Source of the DNA: Prinia subflava
Taxonomy: Eukaryota > Chordata > Aves > Passeriformes > Cisticolidae
Length of the DNA: 64,000 nucleotides
Direction of reading: 5' to 3'
Assembly (NCBI RefSeq): GCF_021018805.1
Contig: NC_086259.1
Location: 1,984,001 to 2,048,000 of the forward strand
Shown piece by piece: positions 11,171-22,345 of the stretch. The number at the start of each line of letters is the position of its first letter. Within the stretch, counting starts at the first letter, position 1. Made by a program: the position numbers and the translations under genes. The notes beneath the pieces are model-generated. The model saw only the letters and a program-made list of their open reading frames with translations, ran no database searches and was not told where the DNA came from.

Positions 11171-13116
11171 CCTTCCCTGCAATTGCCCAGATCCCTCCTG
11201 TATTTCCTAGGATTTTCTGCTGCCCTTCACCAGCTTTTCACTGCATTCAACCCAGAGTGTCCCAGCTGCCTGTCCTGGGCTGAGTGACTCAGGGTGTTCT
11301 GCAGTGATCTGGAGCTGTTCACACAGTGACTGGACACTCTGCTGCCCAGGGCTTGCTTGGGGTTTTTATTCTCTTGGGCAAGGGCCTCATAAATTTAACT
11401 TATTGATAGCATTAGATTTTGCAATTTATGTGAAATTTTTCCAGATTCAAAATACGTTTTGAGGCTGAGATGCACAAGTGATTATACATAAATATGTAAC
11501 TGCACAGACGCCTAAACTGCAGATCTATGAGAAAGTAGTCTACAAGTAATTTAAAAGAAGCTCTTTCATTTTACCTCAGAACAACACTTGATGTGATGTG
11601 GAGGTTCTACAGGCCAAGTTAAATACTAGTGCTAGTATTAGATGTAGTAGAAGTATTGTTAGAGTAGTTTCCCAAGGAAATGCTTCAACAGGGAATGTAA
11701 ACCTTTGTCAGGTTGCCAACTGCACACATCTAAATAGGTGACCATCCAAAAGCTCAGGGTGAATTACACTTGAGTTTCCTGACTTTCCACTTGAACTCAG
11801 GTGCCAAGGTTGCCAGTGGAGCTGAGAATGCATTTTCTCATCACAGATTTCTAGTAGGCCAGTTAGTCCTATCTTTGTGAAATGGGAACTTAAATATATT
11901 TATTTTTTTAGGCACACACAAAATGAAATTGTGTATCCATGTGCAGATCTGGGAGTATATTCTAACTTCCCAAACAGGGTGCTAGGGGATGATTGCTGGT
12001 TTACTGGGCAGATTGCTAACAGAAATTTGTCAATACAAATGGATTTGTACATCACTTGAAAAGATCAATATGGTGCTTACCAAACTCTTCCTGAGTTCCA
12101 GAGCAAACATTTGCATTATTTAAGGTGTGGCACTATTCTGCAGATGGAAAAAAGGTTTAAAAATACGCTTCATATTTACATTCCTTGCATATAGTGGCTC
12201 TATTCTCATTTTTGGTTTGTTTATTTAATCACTCATTGGTCATTTTTCAAGCTGCTTTTGTACTGGAAACTTGTCTCATTTGGCCCCTTTTGAAGTGGTG
12301 CTATTTCTGGGTCTGGGTGAGTATTGCACATTCCCACCCTGGAAGCAGAAATTCTGCACAGGAGGCTGAGCTGAGTTGTCAGAACCATCAGCACATCCCT
12401 GTGAACATCTGACACCTGAACTGCCAGGATTTGGGTTTTCACAAATGCAATTTCAGCTCCCCTAGCTGCTCACTGCCTGAATGCTGAGGTAATTTTGGCA
12501 GAATATGCTTTCTGGACTGTTAAAAATAGGAAGTTCACCTTAATGGCCTCAGTGGAATGCTGATGTCCTGGAGACACGTTGGAGAAGCAGTTGAGGCAGC
12601 CTTGTAACATTTGAGTAAAGAGCACCTGGCTGCCCAAAGCAAATGCCATAGGGATAATCAGTGTGCTTTAATTAATTAGATAATATCATCAGAATGATCA
12701 GCTGAGACCCTGTGGTTCAACTGGTTACATTTTGTGTAGCAAGGATCTTGTTTTGGAAATGACAAAGCACTGACTTGCTTCTTTCTTGCCATGAACCTCT
12801 GATCTATCACAGGCTCCTGTGATCTTTCATGCCAAACTAGAGTTGTTGCTCTTTGCCTGTTTGCTTAACCCAAGCTGTGTGCTTTAATAATAAAGTCTAT
12901 TTTTTAATGTGAATTTCACAACTATTTACCCTAATACCCTTGAGGTATTAGTGAAATGGCATCAGATTTGCTTAGATTCTCTCTAAACAAAACAGGATTC
13001 TCCAAAAGGCTCCATCGAAAATGTGTGTCAAGTATTCATAAGAGACTTGGTTCATTTGTAAGTATTGCCATTGTAAGGGAATGAAGACTCATAAGAAAAA
13101 GGGAATCTCTGAATAC
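11171..13116. other. non-genic stretch with one small hairpin
   Basis: Mostly AT-rich unique DNA. At 12931-12951 there is a perfect 8-base inverted repeat (CTAATACC / GGTATTAG, loop CTTGA). Outside it, ATTTCAC (about 12912-12918) pairs with GTGAAAT (12951-12957). The resulting hairpin is short and bulged, so a microRNA is not supported. There are no exons or repeats that I can name. Confidence 0.45.
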
Positions 13117-13201
13117 CTCTTAGAGGAAGTTTTATCCAACTGCATCGAAACTGCTGGTCAAGTACATTAGCGATGATTTTGCTGACAAATACATCATTTT
13201 C
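13117..13201 (-). other. exon-like frame flanked by splice signals (weak)
   Basis: On the minus strand a T-rich tract ending in TTGTTGCAG stands directly before 13201, and GAG|GTATTC follows at 13117. The 85 bases between them are open and read ENDVFVSKIIANVLDQQF..., within a longer open frame (13052-13261). The acceptor is good and the donor is fair. The ENDV...I.A.V pattern is vaguely like the start of a cadherin repeat, but it lacks the AxDxD calcium motif, so no family is assigned. Such splice-flanked frames occur by chance in 64 kb. Confidence 0.12.
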
Positions 13202-13656
13202 CTGCAACAAAAAACCAAACTGTACTCCACCTGGTTTGCTTCCTAAATCATCTGACAGCATGTTCAGAATCCTGTGCCATGGAAAGATACCAATACTATT
13301 TCCTTTCTCCTGAACACTTCACTTAGACTTGGCAGAAATACATACTAGAAAAAAGTTAAAACTGTCTTTAAGTCATTAGGTTGCTTTTCCAGAGTGAAGA
13401 TCCCTGGATAAGGAGAGGGAGTTTCCCTCTTGCTCTAAATGCTCTGCAATTAAATTGGTCCTTTCTCAGTAAGCAAGTTGAAAATTTCATCAAAGTTTTC
13501 CCTTCAAACTTCTGTCTTTGTAGAACCTTTTTATTCAATGTGCTAATTCCTCCCATTCCCAGAAAAGTTCATTAGATTAATTTAAAGGAGTTCTTACCTA
13601 GTAGCTTATTTTTAGCATTTTTATCTGTAAACCTCTTGGGACAGAGCAGCCCCTCA
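13202..13656. other. non-genic stretch
   Basis: AT-rich, unremarkable DNA. Short complementary frames at 13368-13575 have no recognisable motif. Confidence 0.4.
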
Positions 13657-13712
13657 AGCTTCCACAGGTTCATAAAATTAGCTTCCACAGGTTCATAAAA
13701 TTAGCTTCCACA
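13657..13712. repeat. 23-bp tandem duplication, 2.4 copies
   Basis: The 23-bp word beginning AGCTTCCACAGGTTC recurs at 13657, 13680 and (truncated) 13703 with no mismatches in the two full copies. This indicates a recent local duplication. Confidence 0.92.
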
Positions 13713-14664
13713 TTTCTACCTGATTTCAGTAATTTTTTTTTTCTAGATGGGATTTTTTGGTTCCAAAAGTGACTGAAAACTCTTCATTTCCCTTGATATG
13801 GTTTTTGTGGTTTCCAGTTTGATTTCTGTTCAGAGTTCAGTACCAAGCCTAAACAGAAAGTGCTGGTGCATGTCCATCGTCTCCCTGCCCCATCAGCTGC
13901 TGCATTTCAGTTGTATTTCCAGTTAAGATTTACTAAAAAACAGGTTCAGACATACAGGTAGTGGATTTAATTGTTTTACAAGTTCAAAACTCTGGAATCA
14001 GCCTCAGTTGTAAGAAAGCTTTCCCCCTTTATTACAAGACAAAGGAAATTCTCTCATACAAAATTCCCTTCATTGTTTCAAAGGTACAAAAACACTCTTC
14101 TAAACCATTCAGGATGGGTATTTATTTCCTATGAATTATAAATGAGAAGGCTTCATTCTCAAAAGCAATCTCAGCTGGCTGCCTGTATTTCAGTTTCCAA
14201 GGAGCATCATTCAGAAGTGAACCCAGCACAAAGGAGCTGAAGTTTCATTCTACTGTCCCAAAGTCCCTCTGTAAGCACAGGATCATTTGTTGAAAGCCAT
14301 TCTCTTCAGGCAGTAAAACTAACTCTTCTGCTGAGAATTTGGAGAAATTTCTACAGAAACCTGTTGATCATGATCAACTTTAGGATTAGATAAAGAGAAG
14401 ATGCATAACTGCTACCAGGGACAAAATGGGTGTTTGAATTCCTGCTGCTTGACTGCAGAGAGTTCCCACTGTTCAAGGCCCTCTTTCATTGGGAATATGG
14501 GGTTGCTGATTCCTGGCACAGAAACCACTGAATAATCATTCAATGTATTTCCTACCATGGACAAGTGAGACAGAAGGTTCTTCTTTGATTAAAAAGTTGT
14601 AGGTGCCAGTATACTTTTTTTAGCAGATACAAGAGGAAGGGATTGACAGGGACAGAGTACAAGG
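13713..14664. other. non-genic stretch
   Basis: AT-rich unique DNA without recognisable features. Confidence 0.45.
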
Positions 14665-14795
14665 AAACAAAATTCACAGAACCACAGAACAACAGAATCA
14701 GCTGAGCTGGGAGAGACCCACAAGGACCACTGAGTGCAGCTCCTGGCCCTGCACAGGACACCCCAAGAGTCACAGCCTGTGTTGTTTAGAATGGA
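14665..14795 (-). mobile_element. CR1 LINE 3'-end fragment (minus)
   Basis: The segment opens with the complement of a CR1 3' tail (repeated CACAGAA words) and continues with the complement of the CR1 terminal region. It includes GGGAGAGACCCACAAGGACCA, then a CTCCTGGCCCTGCACAGGACACC phrase and GAGTCACAGCCTGTG, the style found in many bird CR1s. It is 5'-truncated, as usual for CR1, and non-coding. Confidence 0.82.
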
Positions 14796-16377
14796 AGGGA
14801 ACAGGAAGGCTGGCACAGAAACCAGCTCAGCTCTTCTCTTCATGACAGCAAGTGTGTGAGACTCTGTGATTGTTATCCTCAAGGAACAGGGGTAGTTCCT
14901 GTTGGCTCAGGAACCTCTCCCCTTTGAACAGCTGAGTTCCTGTGCATGTAGCTGGAAAAATCAACCTTCCATGCACTGGAGCTTGCTACGAGGTATGTGC
15001 TAGAGCTGTTTCAGAAAGAGGTACACTTATTTTTCCCACCAAAACACAAATTTTCCTCCAGAGATCCCAGGGATCTTTGGCAGCTGTCATGTGGATACCA
15101 CCAAAATCCCATCTCATTAAAGGCACTTCTGTGGGTTTGGAGGAGAATTTCTCCTTCTCCTCACTCAGATGTGCAGATGCAGATAAACAGCTGTGAAGTG
15201 ATTAATTTAGTTTGTCCTGAGAAGTCACCATCCCTCAGCTGACCTGTGCCATGGCTACCCCAAACCACCCCTGCAAAGGGGACAGTAAGCTTAACCTGAC
15301 TGGCTGTTCTCTGCAGTCAGGACACACATAAAATGCGATTGTGTTGTTCCAGGTGACAGGAGGAGCCTTTGGAGACAAAGCAGAAACAAACCTGTCTGGC
15401 TTCAGTCACAGAATAGATTCCTTGGCCACTTGAACCTTTGGATGAGTACATGAGTAAATTCACATTTTTATGCTTTTAGTGGTTTCTAGCAGATGCTTTA
15501 GAGCTGTGCAGAACAATATAGAAAAACAATGCTTCTTACTGAACTTCATTATTGAAGGATGGGATATGAAATGAGTGCTGATGCTGCTGCTTTTATTTCT
15601 GAGGATGCTTATCCATTGCCTGGCATTCCATGGGTACAGTTTAGGAGTAACCAGGGACATATTTAGTGAACAGTTTAGCTTACAGATCACTTCGATTATC
15701 AGATAAACCCAATGGGTCATTTCACTGCAATATTGAGTAAACCTTATTGGAATTAAACAGTTTATAAACCAATAAATCTCACAAGTGCTAATCACCAGTT
15801 CTGTTGATTTCCTTTGTGGTCCATAAATTTACAAAGTTGCAAAAAAGCTTCCCAGACAAATCTGTAGCTCTCCAGTGTAGCTCTTTATTAAAGCAAATAT
15901 CCTCATTTCCCACTTGTAATGGGCTATGGAGATAAAGAACAGAAGAGTATTTTCTCAGCTTCAGCTGATAGCTGATAGTTGATAACCAGGAGCAACGAGC
16001 ACGGGTATGAAAGAGACATTCCTGTTTGAAGAGACAGAGATGAAAACCTTTTTAGCTGTAATGGTTGTTTAAGAATACAGCCTGTTGTACTATGACCAAA
16101 TACAGTGAATTACCCATGGCCAATGTGATCAGGATGTTCTATTGTACTGCCACACAGAGCAATGCTCCTTTTCCCCTTGGGGCACAAGGATATTTTCTAA
16201 TAATAGGTACTTCACGTGGGGAAAAGGGGAACAAATTCTGCCTAATTAGGCTGCCATGGAGACCACACTAATGTATCCTTTGATTCTGTCTTGGGCAAAC
16301 ATACTACATAGGAAGAGCACAAGATCAAATTGGCTCTTTGCTCTGGGACCCCAAAGTAAGGACGTGGAGCTGCTAGA
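14796..16377. other. non-genic stretch
   Basis: Mixed DNA with short frames of up to about 110 codons (for example 15460-15795 minus) that show no known motif. No further repeat is recognised. Confidence 0.45.
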
Positions 16378-16806
16378 GCATATCTGGAGGAGTCCACAAA
16401 GGTGCTCCAGGGTTGGAGCCCCTCTGCTCTGGAGAGGGGCTGGGAGAGCTGGGGATGCTCACCTGGAGATGAGAGGGCTCCAGGGAGAGCTCAGAGCCCC
16501 TGCCAAGGCCTAAAGGAGGTCCAGAAGAGCTGGAGAGGGACTGGGGACAAGGGGGAATGGCTTTAAACTGAAAGAGGGTGGATTTGTAACAGGTTTAAGG
16601 AAGGAATTGTTCCCTGGAAGTGTGAGGGGGCCCTGGCAGGTGTGTCCAGAGCAGCTGTGGCTGCCCCTGGATCTCTGGCAGTGCCCAAGGCCAGGTTGGA
16701 CATTGGGGCTGGAGCAGCCTGGGACAGTGGAAGGTGTCCCTGCCATGGCAGAGGTGGGATGGGATGAGCTTTAAAACCCCTTCCAACCCAATGTGATTCC
16801 ATGTGA
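16378..16806 (+). mobile_element. CR1 LINE 3'-end fragment (plus)
   Basis: Clear plus-strand CR1 3' region. In order it shows GGAGCCCCTCTGCTCTGGAG, the GGGAGAGCTGGGGATG..CACCTGGAGA block, the GGAATTGTTCCCTGG block, the CAGAGCAGCTGTGGCTGCCC block, TGGCAGTGCCCAAGGCCAGG, and a tail of TTCCAACCCAATGTGATTCCATG. The last words are a decayed form of the 8-bp CR1 terminal repeat (ATTCTATG). It is 5'-truncated. It is the same subfamily style as the copy at 54.7 kb, with visible substitutions and a lost segment after GGACAAGGGG, so it is not very recent. Minus-strand frames here (16510-16814) are artefacts. Confidence 0.92.
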
Positions 16807-17101
16807 AAGCACATTCTTGTCTGAAAACCTGGGGATTAAACTCCAGTTCTGTAAATAATACTGAGGTGGAGCTGTAGCTCTTAACAGAAGGAGGTCCAGC
16901 TTGATAAATTCTTAATATGAGTAATTATTAATACTTGCCCAAACTTTCTAGCTCTTTTTGGTAATTTTTAACATTCAGTAAGATATTTATACCTCCTTTG
17001 CCAATTTTGGAATAGGGAAAATAAGAAAATATGTACAAGTGTTTTTGAATATTCAGAGTAGAAATCTCCAGCTGGCAGCTAAATTCACCTTTGTTTTTTT
17101 T

Positions 17102-17103
<2 letters not shown>
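16807..17103. other. short AT-rich spacer
   Basis: AT-rich DNA between a CR1 end and the poly-T run. No feature is seen. Confidence 0.4.

Positions 17104-17147
<44 letters not shown>
17104..17147. repeat. poly-T run, 44 bases
   Basis: An uninterrupted run of T preceded by a shorter T-rich stretch. It could be an expanded mononucleotide repeat or the complement of a retrocopy poly-A tail. I see no target-site duplication and no recognisable transcript on its right side, so the former is likelier. Exact length in an assembly is uncertain. Confidence 0.9.
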
Positions 17148-17189
17148 CACATGAGCAGCAAAGCCAAGCACAAGTGAAGATCTGAGCAC

Positions 17190-17265
17190 AGGGACCTGGT
17201 TTGGTGAGGACTCAGCAGTGAAACTCTATCTTACAGGTCTGTTCCAACCTAAAAGATTTTGTTTC
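17190..17265 (+). mobile_element. possible short CR1 3' end
   Basis: The stretch ends in CTTACAGGTCTGTTCCAACCTAAAAGATTTT, resembling the CR1 terminus (AAAGGTC.TTTCCAACCTAAATGATTCTATG). Upstream similarity fades quickly. It is a plausible but decayed fragment. Confidence 0.4.
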
Positions 17266-20200
17266 TCTACACATCTGTAGATGGATCAAACTCTAAATGA
17301 CAGATAAAGGCAGGGTCAAGCTGCACCTCAGTGCAAGGGGGAGGAGGGAGAAGAAAGGAGGGGAGGAAGGAGCTGCCATGTGACCAAAATGTCATACCAG
17401 CTGCTGTGGGTGTATCCCCTTCTTTTGAGGAGAGCAGAGTCTGCTCAGGGCTCTAATAGACGTTTATTCACCAGTTAGGAGTTTATCTGCAGCTCAGTCT
17501 TCATGGATTATTTTTGCTCGTGTTTCTTCACCCAGCCTCGTTCCTAGCCAAGTATGTGGTTGGGCACACAGGATGTCAGCTGTGAAAGCCCCTGAGCATT
17601 TCACTGCCCTCACCTACTGCCCCAGGGAGGCTGGCAAAAATATTCCATGTATTTTTAGCTCTGACCATAAATGTGACAGGGAGAGATACAGCAGAGGAAT
17701 TGCTGGTAAAGTTGCTTTAAAATAGTAAAGAACTTCTTCAGCATAACAGCTTTCTATCCCCACTTAGCAGAGTCAGCTGTATAAACCAACGTTTTTGAAG
17801 CAAGATCTTGGATTAGGCTCAAGTTTATATTTAGCAGCCAAGTTTCAGTTCTGAGAATGAAGGTTTAACCCTAATATGGGATACTATTAGACGTTGTTAG
17901 AAGTGGGTGAATGACTTGAAACAATTAAATGGTGAATTTTAGTTCGTGTATTGCCTGCAAATGTCTGCACCTATAGAACTTCTTGTCAGTCAAAAACGTT
18001 TGGCAAATGTTTCACAGCAGGAAAAAAATAGCTCTGTTACACTCCTCAAAGCCTACAGGGAAATGATAAATAGATATGTTAACTTCAAATTGAAGGACAA
18101 AAATAGTCTTTCAGAATTCAATCAGAGACAAAGTTATGCCAGAACTTGAACATTTATTATAGATTTTACAAATGCACTGATCTGTTTTTATGTGGGAGCT
18201 TGAACTAAAATGCTCTTAACAAGGAATCCCTTTGTCTGTGTAGCACAGTGGATCCTAATCCTTGAAATTTAAGGACTGAAAACTAAGATTCAAAAAGGGA
18301 CCAGCTCTGTATATGGGCAATGTGTAAATTTATACTGGTTGACAACAAGACCATTTTAATTGTTGTGTTCATCTCAATAGCTCAAGGCTGGAAGAAGTGT
18401 CCCAGAGGGAATGGCATGGAGGTGAAGCTGTGGTTGTCATCAGGGTGGCTGTGTGGAGTCCTTGTGCCACTGTCCCTGAACTCCATGAGCTCTGGTACCT
18501 CTCAGCTGGTCCTGGAGGCAGTACAGCTCTGATTTGGTAAAATATACATATTCTTGTCCACAGTTTTGTTGCTCACAGAATTGGGATCAAGACCTTGCCT
18601 GCAGTTCTGGGAGGCCAGTTTGGAACTGTCTGGTTTCTGCAGCAAAGCCCTTTCAAGGAGGTTTTGTGCTGCCTTTCACAGTTTCCTTGTTGCTAACACT
18701 GATCATTAGATTTGTACAGTAAACTCAGAAGCAGTTCTGTAGGGAAAACTGTGTATAGAATTGGGGGAACTCTGCAAACTAACATTGCTGCCAGGAGATA
18801 CGGACTGCACCTTCAGGATGTACTGAGAGCAGGGGCAAGAGGCCGATGCAGCTCAAAATCACATTGGATGTAGCTATGGCTGAAGCAGCCTCACTGTAAA
18901 ATAGTTGCCTGAGGATAGAAGAGACTTTTCTTTTGTATTTCTTTATTTCACCATGGTGTCAGCACACTTTCAGCATAGCAAGTGTGACAGAATTTTGCCT
19001 CTGAATTGTTTATCACGACTTGTTTTAACAAGTCAATCATTGCTACGTTTTATTACTTTTAGTGATGTCTTTTTAAAACAAGAGCTGTAGGATAGTGATC
19101 TGATTTTACGTGACTAAGACAGTAGAATAGCAGAGCATAAATATTAAATGTTTCCATTTATCTTTTCAGACTGTTCACACTTAGATTGTTCCACTTAACA
19201 ACCCTTAAAATAGCCACTCCAAACGATTCCCTTCCAAACAAAGAAGAAATACATGCAAATGAATCACTACTGCAATTTTTATAACAAACATTAAAACATT
19301 AAAGGGAGCATAGAATGCAAACACATATTGAATCATGGGCCCTTAAGAATAAGTGCCTACTGACCTTGTAAGAGATAATTGGGCTTTGAAACCTCTTAGG
19401 CACTCAGCCAAAACACACTGCAGTGCATTAGCTATTAAAATTCCCAAGCTCATTAAACAGGTAAGATGTGTATCAGGCCATCGTGCAGCTTCATCTGTTT
19501 CCAGTTCATGTGGAACCTGGGATCAGGACCCTGATGCAAAAGGAATCTCATGAAATAATGGAATTTCACAGCAAATGTGGTCCCTACAGTGAATGTGTCC
19601 TTACTGAGGATCAGGCCCTGAGTAATTACCGTGGGTTTTGTCCACATTGTGCATTCACTTTGGTGTCCTTATCCATTGATATCCAGCCCCAGGACTGCCA
19701 GGCCACAGCACAGCAGTGCCAGACAAGGCCCAGGACAGAACTTTCTGGTGTTCAGGTTTGTCAGCAGGCAGGTGGCATTGGATGCAGGGGCCCAGCTGAT
19801 AAAAGGAGCGGTGCCCCTGAGAGCACATCTCACAGGCAGGTTCCTGCTGCAGCTGGGAGCACCAAACCAAAGAAGGGAGATTCAACTGTCCCTCGAGTGT
19901 CATCAATCTGTGCTGCCCTGGGTCTGCATGACTCCTTGGTCATGCTGGTTTCCCTCCTGTGGTCCTTGCTGGCTGGTATTGCTGGGCTGGTCTTTCAGGG
20001 AGACACTGAGAGCTCAAGCTCTTGAGAGAAGGCCTGGTTTGCATCCTGCACAGTTCAGTGTGAGGCAAGCATGGGCACAGGAGCTGAAGGGGGCTTTGTT
20101 TCGGGCATTTTCCACACTCCCAGAGTGAAGGTGCCCAGTCTGAAGTGGGAGTTCAGCGTGACCTAGAAGAGATCAGTCCTGGTTTTCTGCAGTTACAAAC

Positions 20201-22215
20201 GGGCCCAGAACACCTTATCTGAAGAAGAATATATGGCCTCATTCCAAGAGGAACTCCACATCTCCTGAGCAGGCAGTGGTGTTGGTCCCAGAGGTGTCAC
20301 ACAAGGGCTTCCTTTGGATCTGAGCCCTTGGAGATGCTGAGGGTCATCAGGGAGAGTGGACTCCATGGCTGGTACATTCCAAACTGCTCCATGAGTGGGG
20401 AAACCAGACACTGATCACAATGTCCTGGAAATAAGGAAAGGAGAACATAGAAATAATGTAGGAAATAACATCTTAGATAGATAACACTTAATCTGCCCTG
20501 AATGGTTATCATGGCTTGGTAGCATGCCATGCTCCAGCTTCAAACTAAAATGAACTTATCTAGAAGCTCTTCCCAATTTTGCATTTTAATTCTACGTTTC
20601 ATGGAAACAGATATCCTTAAACAGATATATGTCCTTAATCAAGGACAATCAAGGAAGCTCTGCACAGATACCAGTTGCCATATACGAGCAAAACAGGTCA
20701 CTGCCCTCTTCTCTGGGTGGAAATAATTTTCTTCATCTGTGCTGCAGCAGTAACAGTCCTTGGCCTTTCCACTCTGGTGAGTAAGGGCCTGGAGAAACTA
20801 GTGAGCAATATTTATAAATGGATCTTGTAGGTCACTGACAGCAGCAAGGAAAAAAATCATGTTGGCAATCTGTTCTTAATTCTATTTTAAGATGCCATGA
20901 CTTCTTTAATAGCAGATACAACAACTTGGCCCTTGAAGGCCAGAGGCAAAGGTCAGCATGCAAGATAAATTGAAGGCTGTTCTCCTTAGGCTCATGTGAT
21001 ACAGATGCTGAAAAGTGCTGTGGTGCAGGTTCAGAGCAGGGCCCATGCCAGACTCCTGCCATTACTCGTTTTTCATATTTTACAATCTTTCTCAGTATTG
21101 TCCTGTTGTTACCTCTACTGGATAGTCCACAAGGCTGCAAGACAAAAGGTGTCTTTTCCTGAATGTGGATTATGTTATTTCCTGCCTTGGTCAGCCTCCT
21201 GTGTCCTCTGCACTTTGCCTTAAATAAATTTCATTAAGTCTGTCAAACAAGAAACATACTATATATGTAGACTCTTTTTTAACTGCTTATATATCTTTGT
21301 TTTGTGATTTCATCTCTTATTCATATGTCAAAGCTACAGGAGACAAACTTCTTCCCCCCTGCTTGCTTAGTAACTCATTTGTCTTCTGCACTCCCTCTCT
21401 GCATGTGGACACATCACTGGAAACCCTTGACATTATGCCCCCAGTTTCTCCTGAATACACTTGAGCTGTTTTTCTATCCAGTTATCTCTGCATGTACTTG
21501 AGTCTATAGTTTTTTTCTACAGGAAAAAAGCTTGCTAATGGAATTATTTAGCAGATAAATTCTGTGAAGAGTTTTCATTATTAAAATGTGTTTTTCAATT
21601 AAAATAAAGTATATGAACAGATAATTAGAATGGTGTAGTGTTGGGACATTGAACACCCTAAATCCAGATTAAGGTGCAAGAGAAAAGAAGGTTTTGGACA
21701 AGATTTATTCCCTTCAGTGATTTCCTGCATTACAGGTGGCAAGACAGGAACAGGGATAAGAAAATAATTTGCTGTCTAGATCCTGCTGACCAAAGGCAGA
21801 GGCAACTGCTCAGCAGCAACATGGAGACATGGGAGTTTTTCTTTTGGGACAAGATGACAGAGAGCTTCCACGGTACCTTGTCAGATTAACCAAACTGCTT
21901 CTCCTAAAACTGTGCTTTGGCATGGAGAACAGCTCTTGGCAAGGTAGCAAAAATAGCAACAGTGAGAATGCATGGAGCAACCTTAACATAAAAATGCCAG
22001 AAAGGCAGGGCTGCAACATGCAATTCTCTGAATAACATATATGGGGTTTTGTTTTGGTTTGCTTGTTTGGGTTTTTAAATAAATGTATTAAGCATATATT
22101 TAAATAGTCCTCAGCTCTTAGGGAGTGAAGTGATAAACCAGTTTCTTTTGGTTTGTAGCCTGGACATTGGGAAGCTCAGGATGAGTAGGCAAGTCATACA
22201 GACTAATGTATGTTC
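17266..22215. other. non-genic stretch, 5 kb
   Basis: Mostly AT-rich unique DNA. It includes a purine-rich G/A patch at 17337-17372 and a mid-GC segment near 19,470-20,130, where two overlapping plus frames (185 and 165 codons) are open without recognisable domains. No exon, RNA gene or named repeat can be supported. Confidence 0.45.
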
Positions 22216-22287
22216 ACTGTGAAGGACACTCTTATTTCATAGACTTAGAGACTGTGAAGAACACTCTTTATTTCATAGATGTAGAGA
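22216..22287. repeat. 35-bp tandem duplication
   Basis: A segment starting ACTGTGAAGGACACTCTTAT is repeated 35 bp later with a few differences (GAAGAACACTCTTTATTTCATAG). The second copy runs into an old CR1-like sequence, so the duplication probably happened after or across the insertion edge. Confidence 0.8.
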
Positions 22288-22345
22288 TTTTAAAGTCAAA
22301 ATGGACCATTCTGATCATAACTCTGGTGCAGATTGATCAGGGAAG
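22262..22345 (-). mobile_element. ancient CR1-like 3' end relic (minus)
   Basis: The sequence TTTCATAGATGTAGAGATTTTAAAGTC.AAATGGACCATTCTGATCAT follows the complement of old sauropsid CR1 tails (CATAGA..TAAGGTCAGAAGGGACCATTATGATCAT). It is very diverged and no further part is recognisable. Confidence 0.5.

Noticed and set aside
12912..12957. hairpin as a microRNA precursor
   Set aside because: The stem is only 8 bp plus a bulged outer arm, far shorter than a precursor hairpin.
19468..20128. overlapping plus frames of 185 and 165 codons
   Set aside because: Two different frames are open at once, there is no recognisable motif and no supporting splice or promoter signal.
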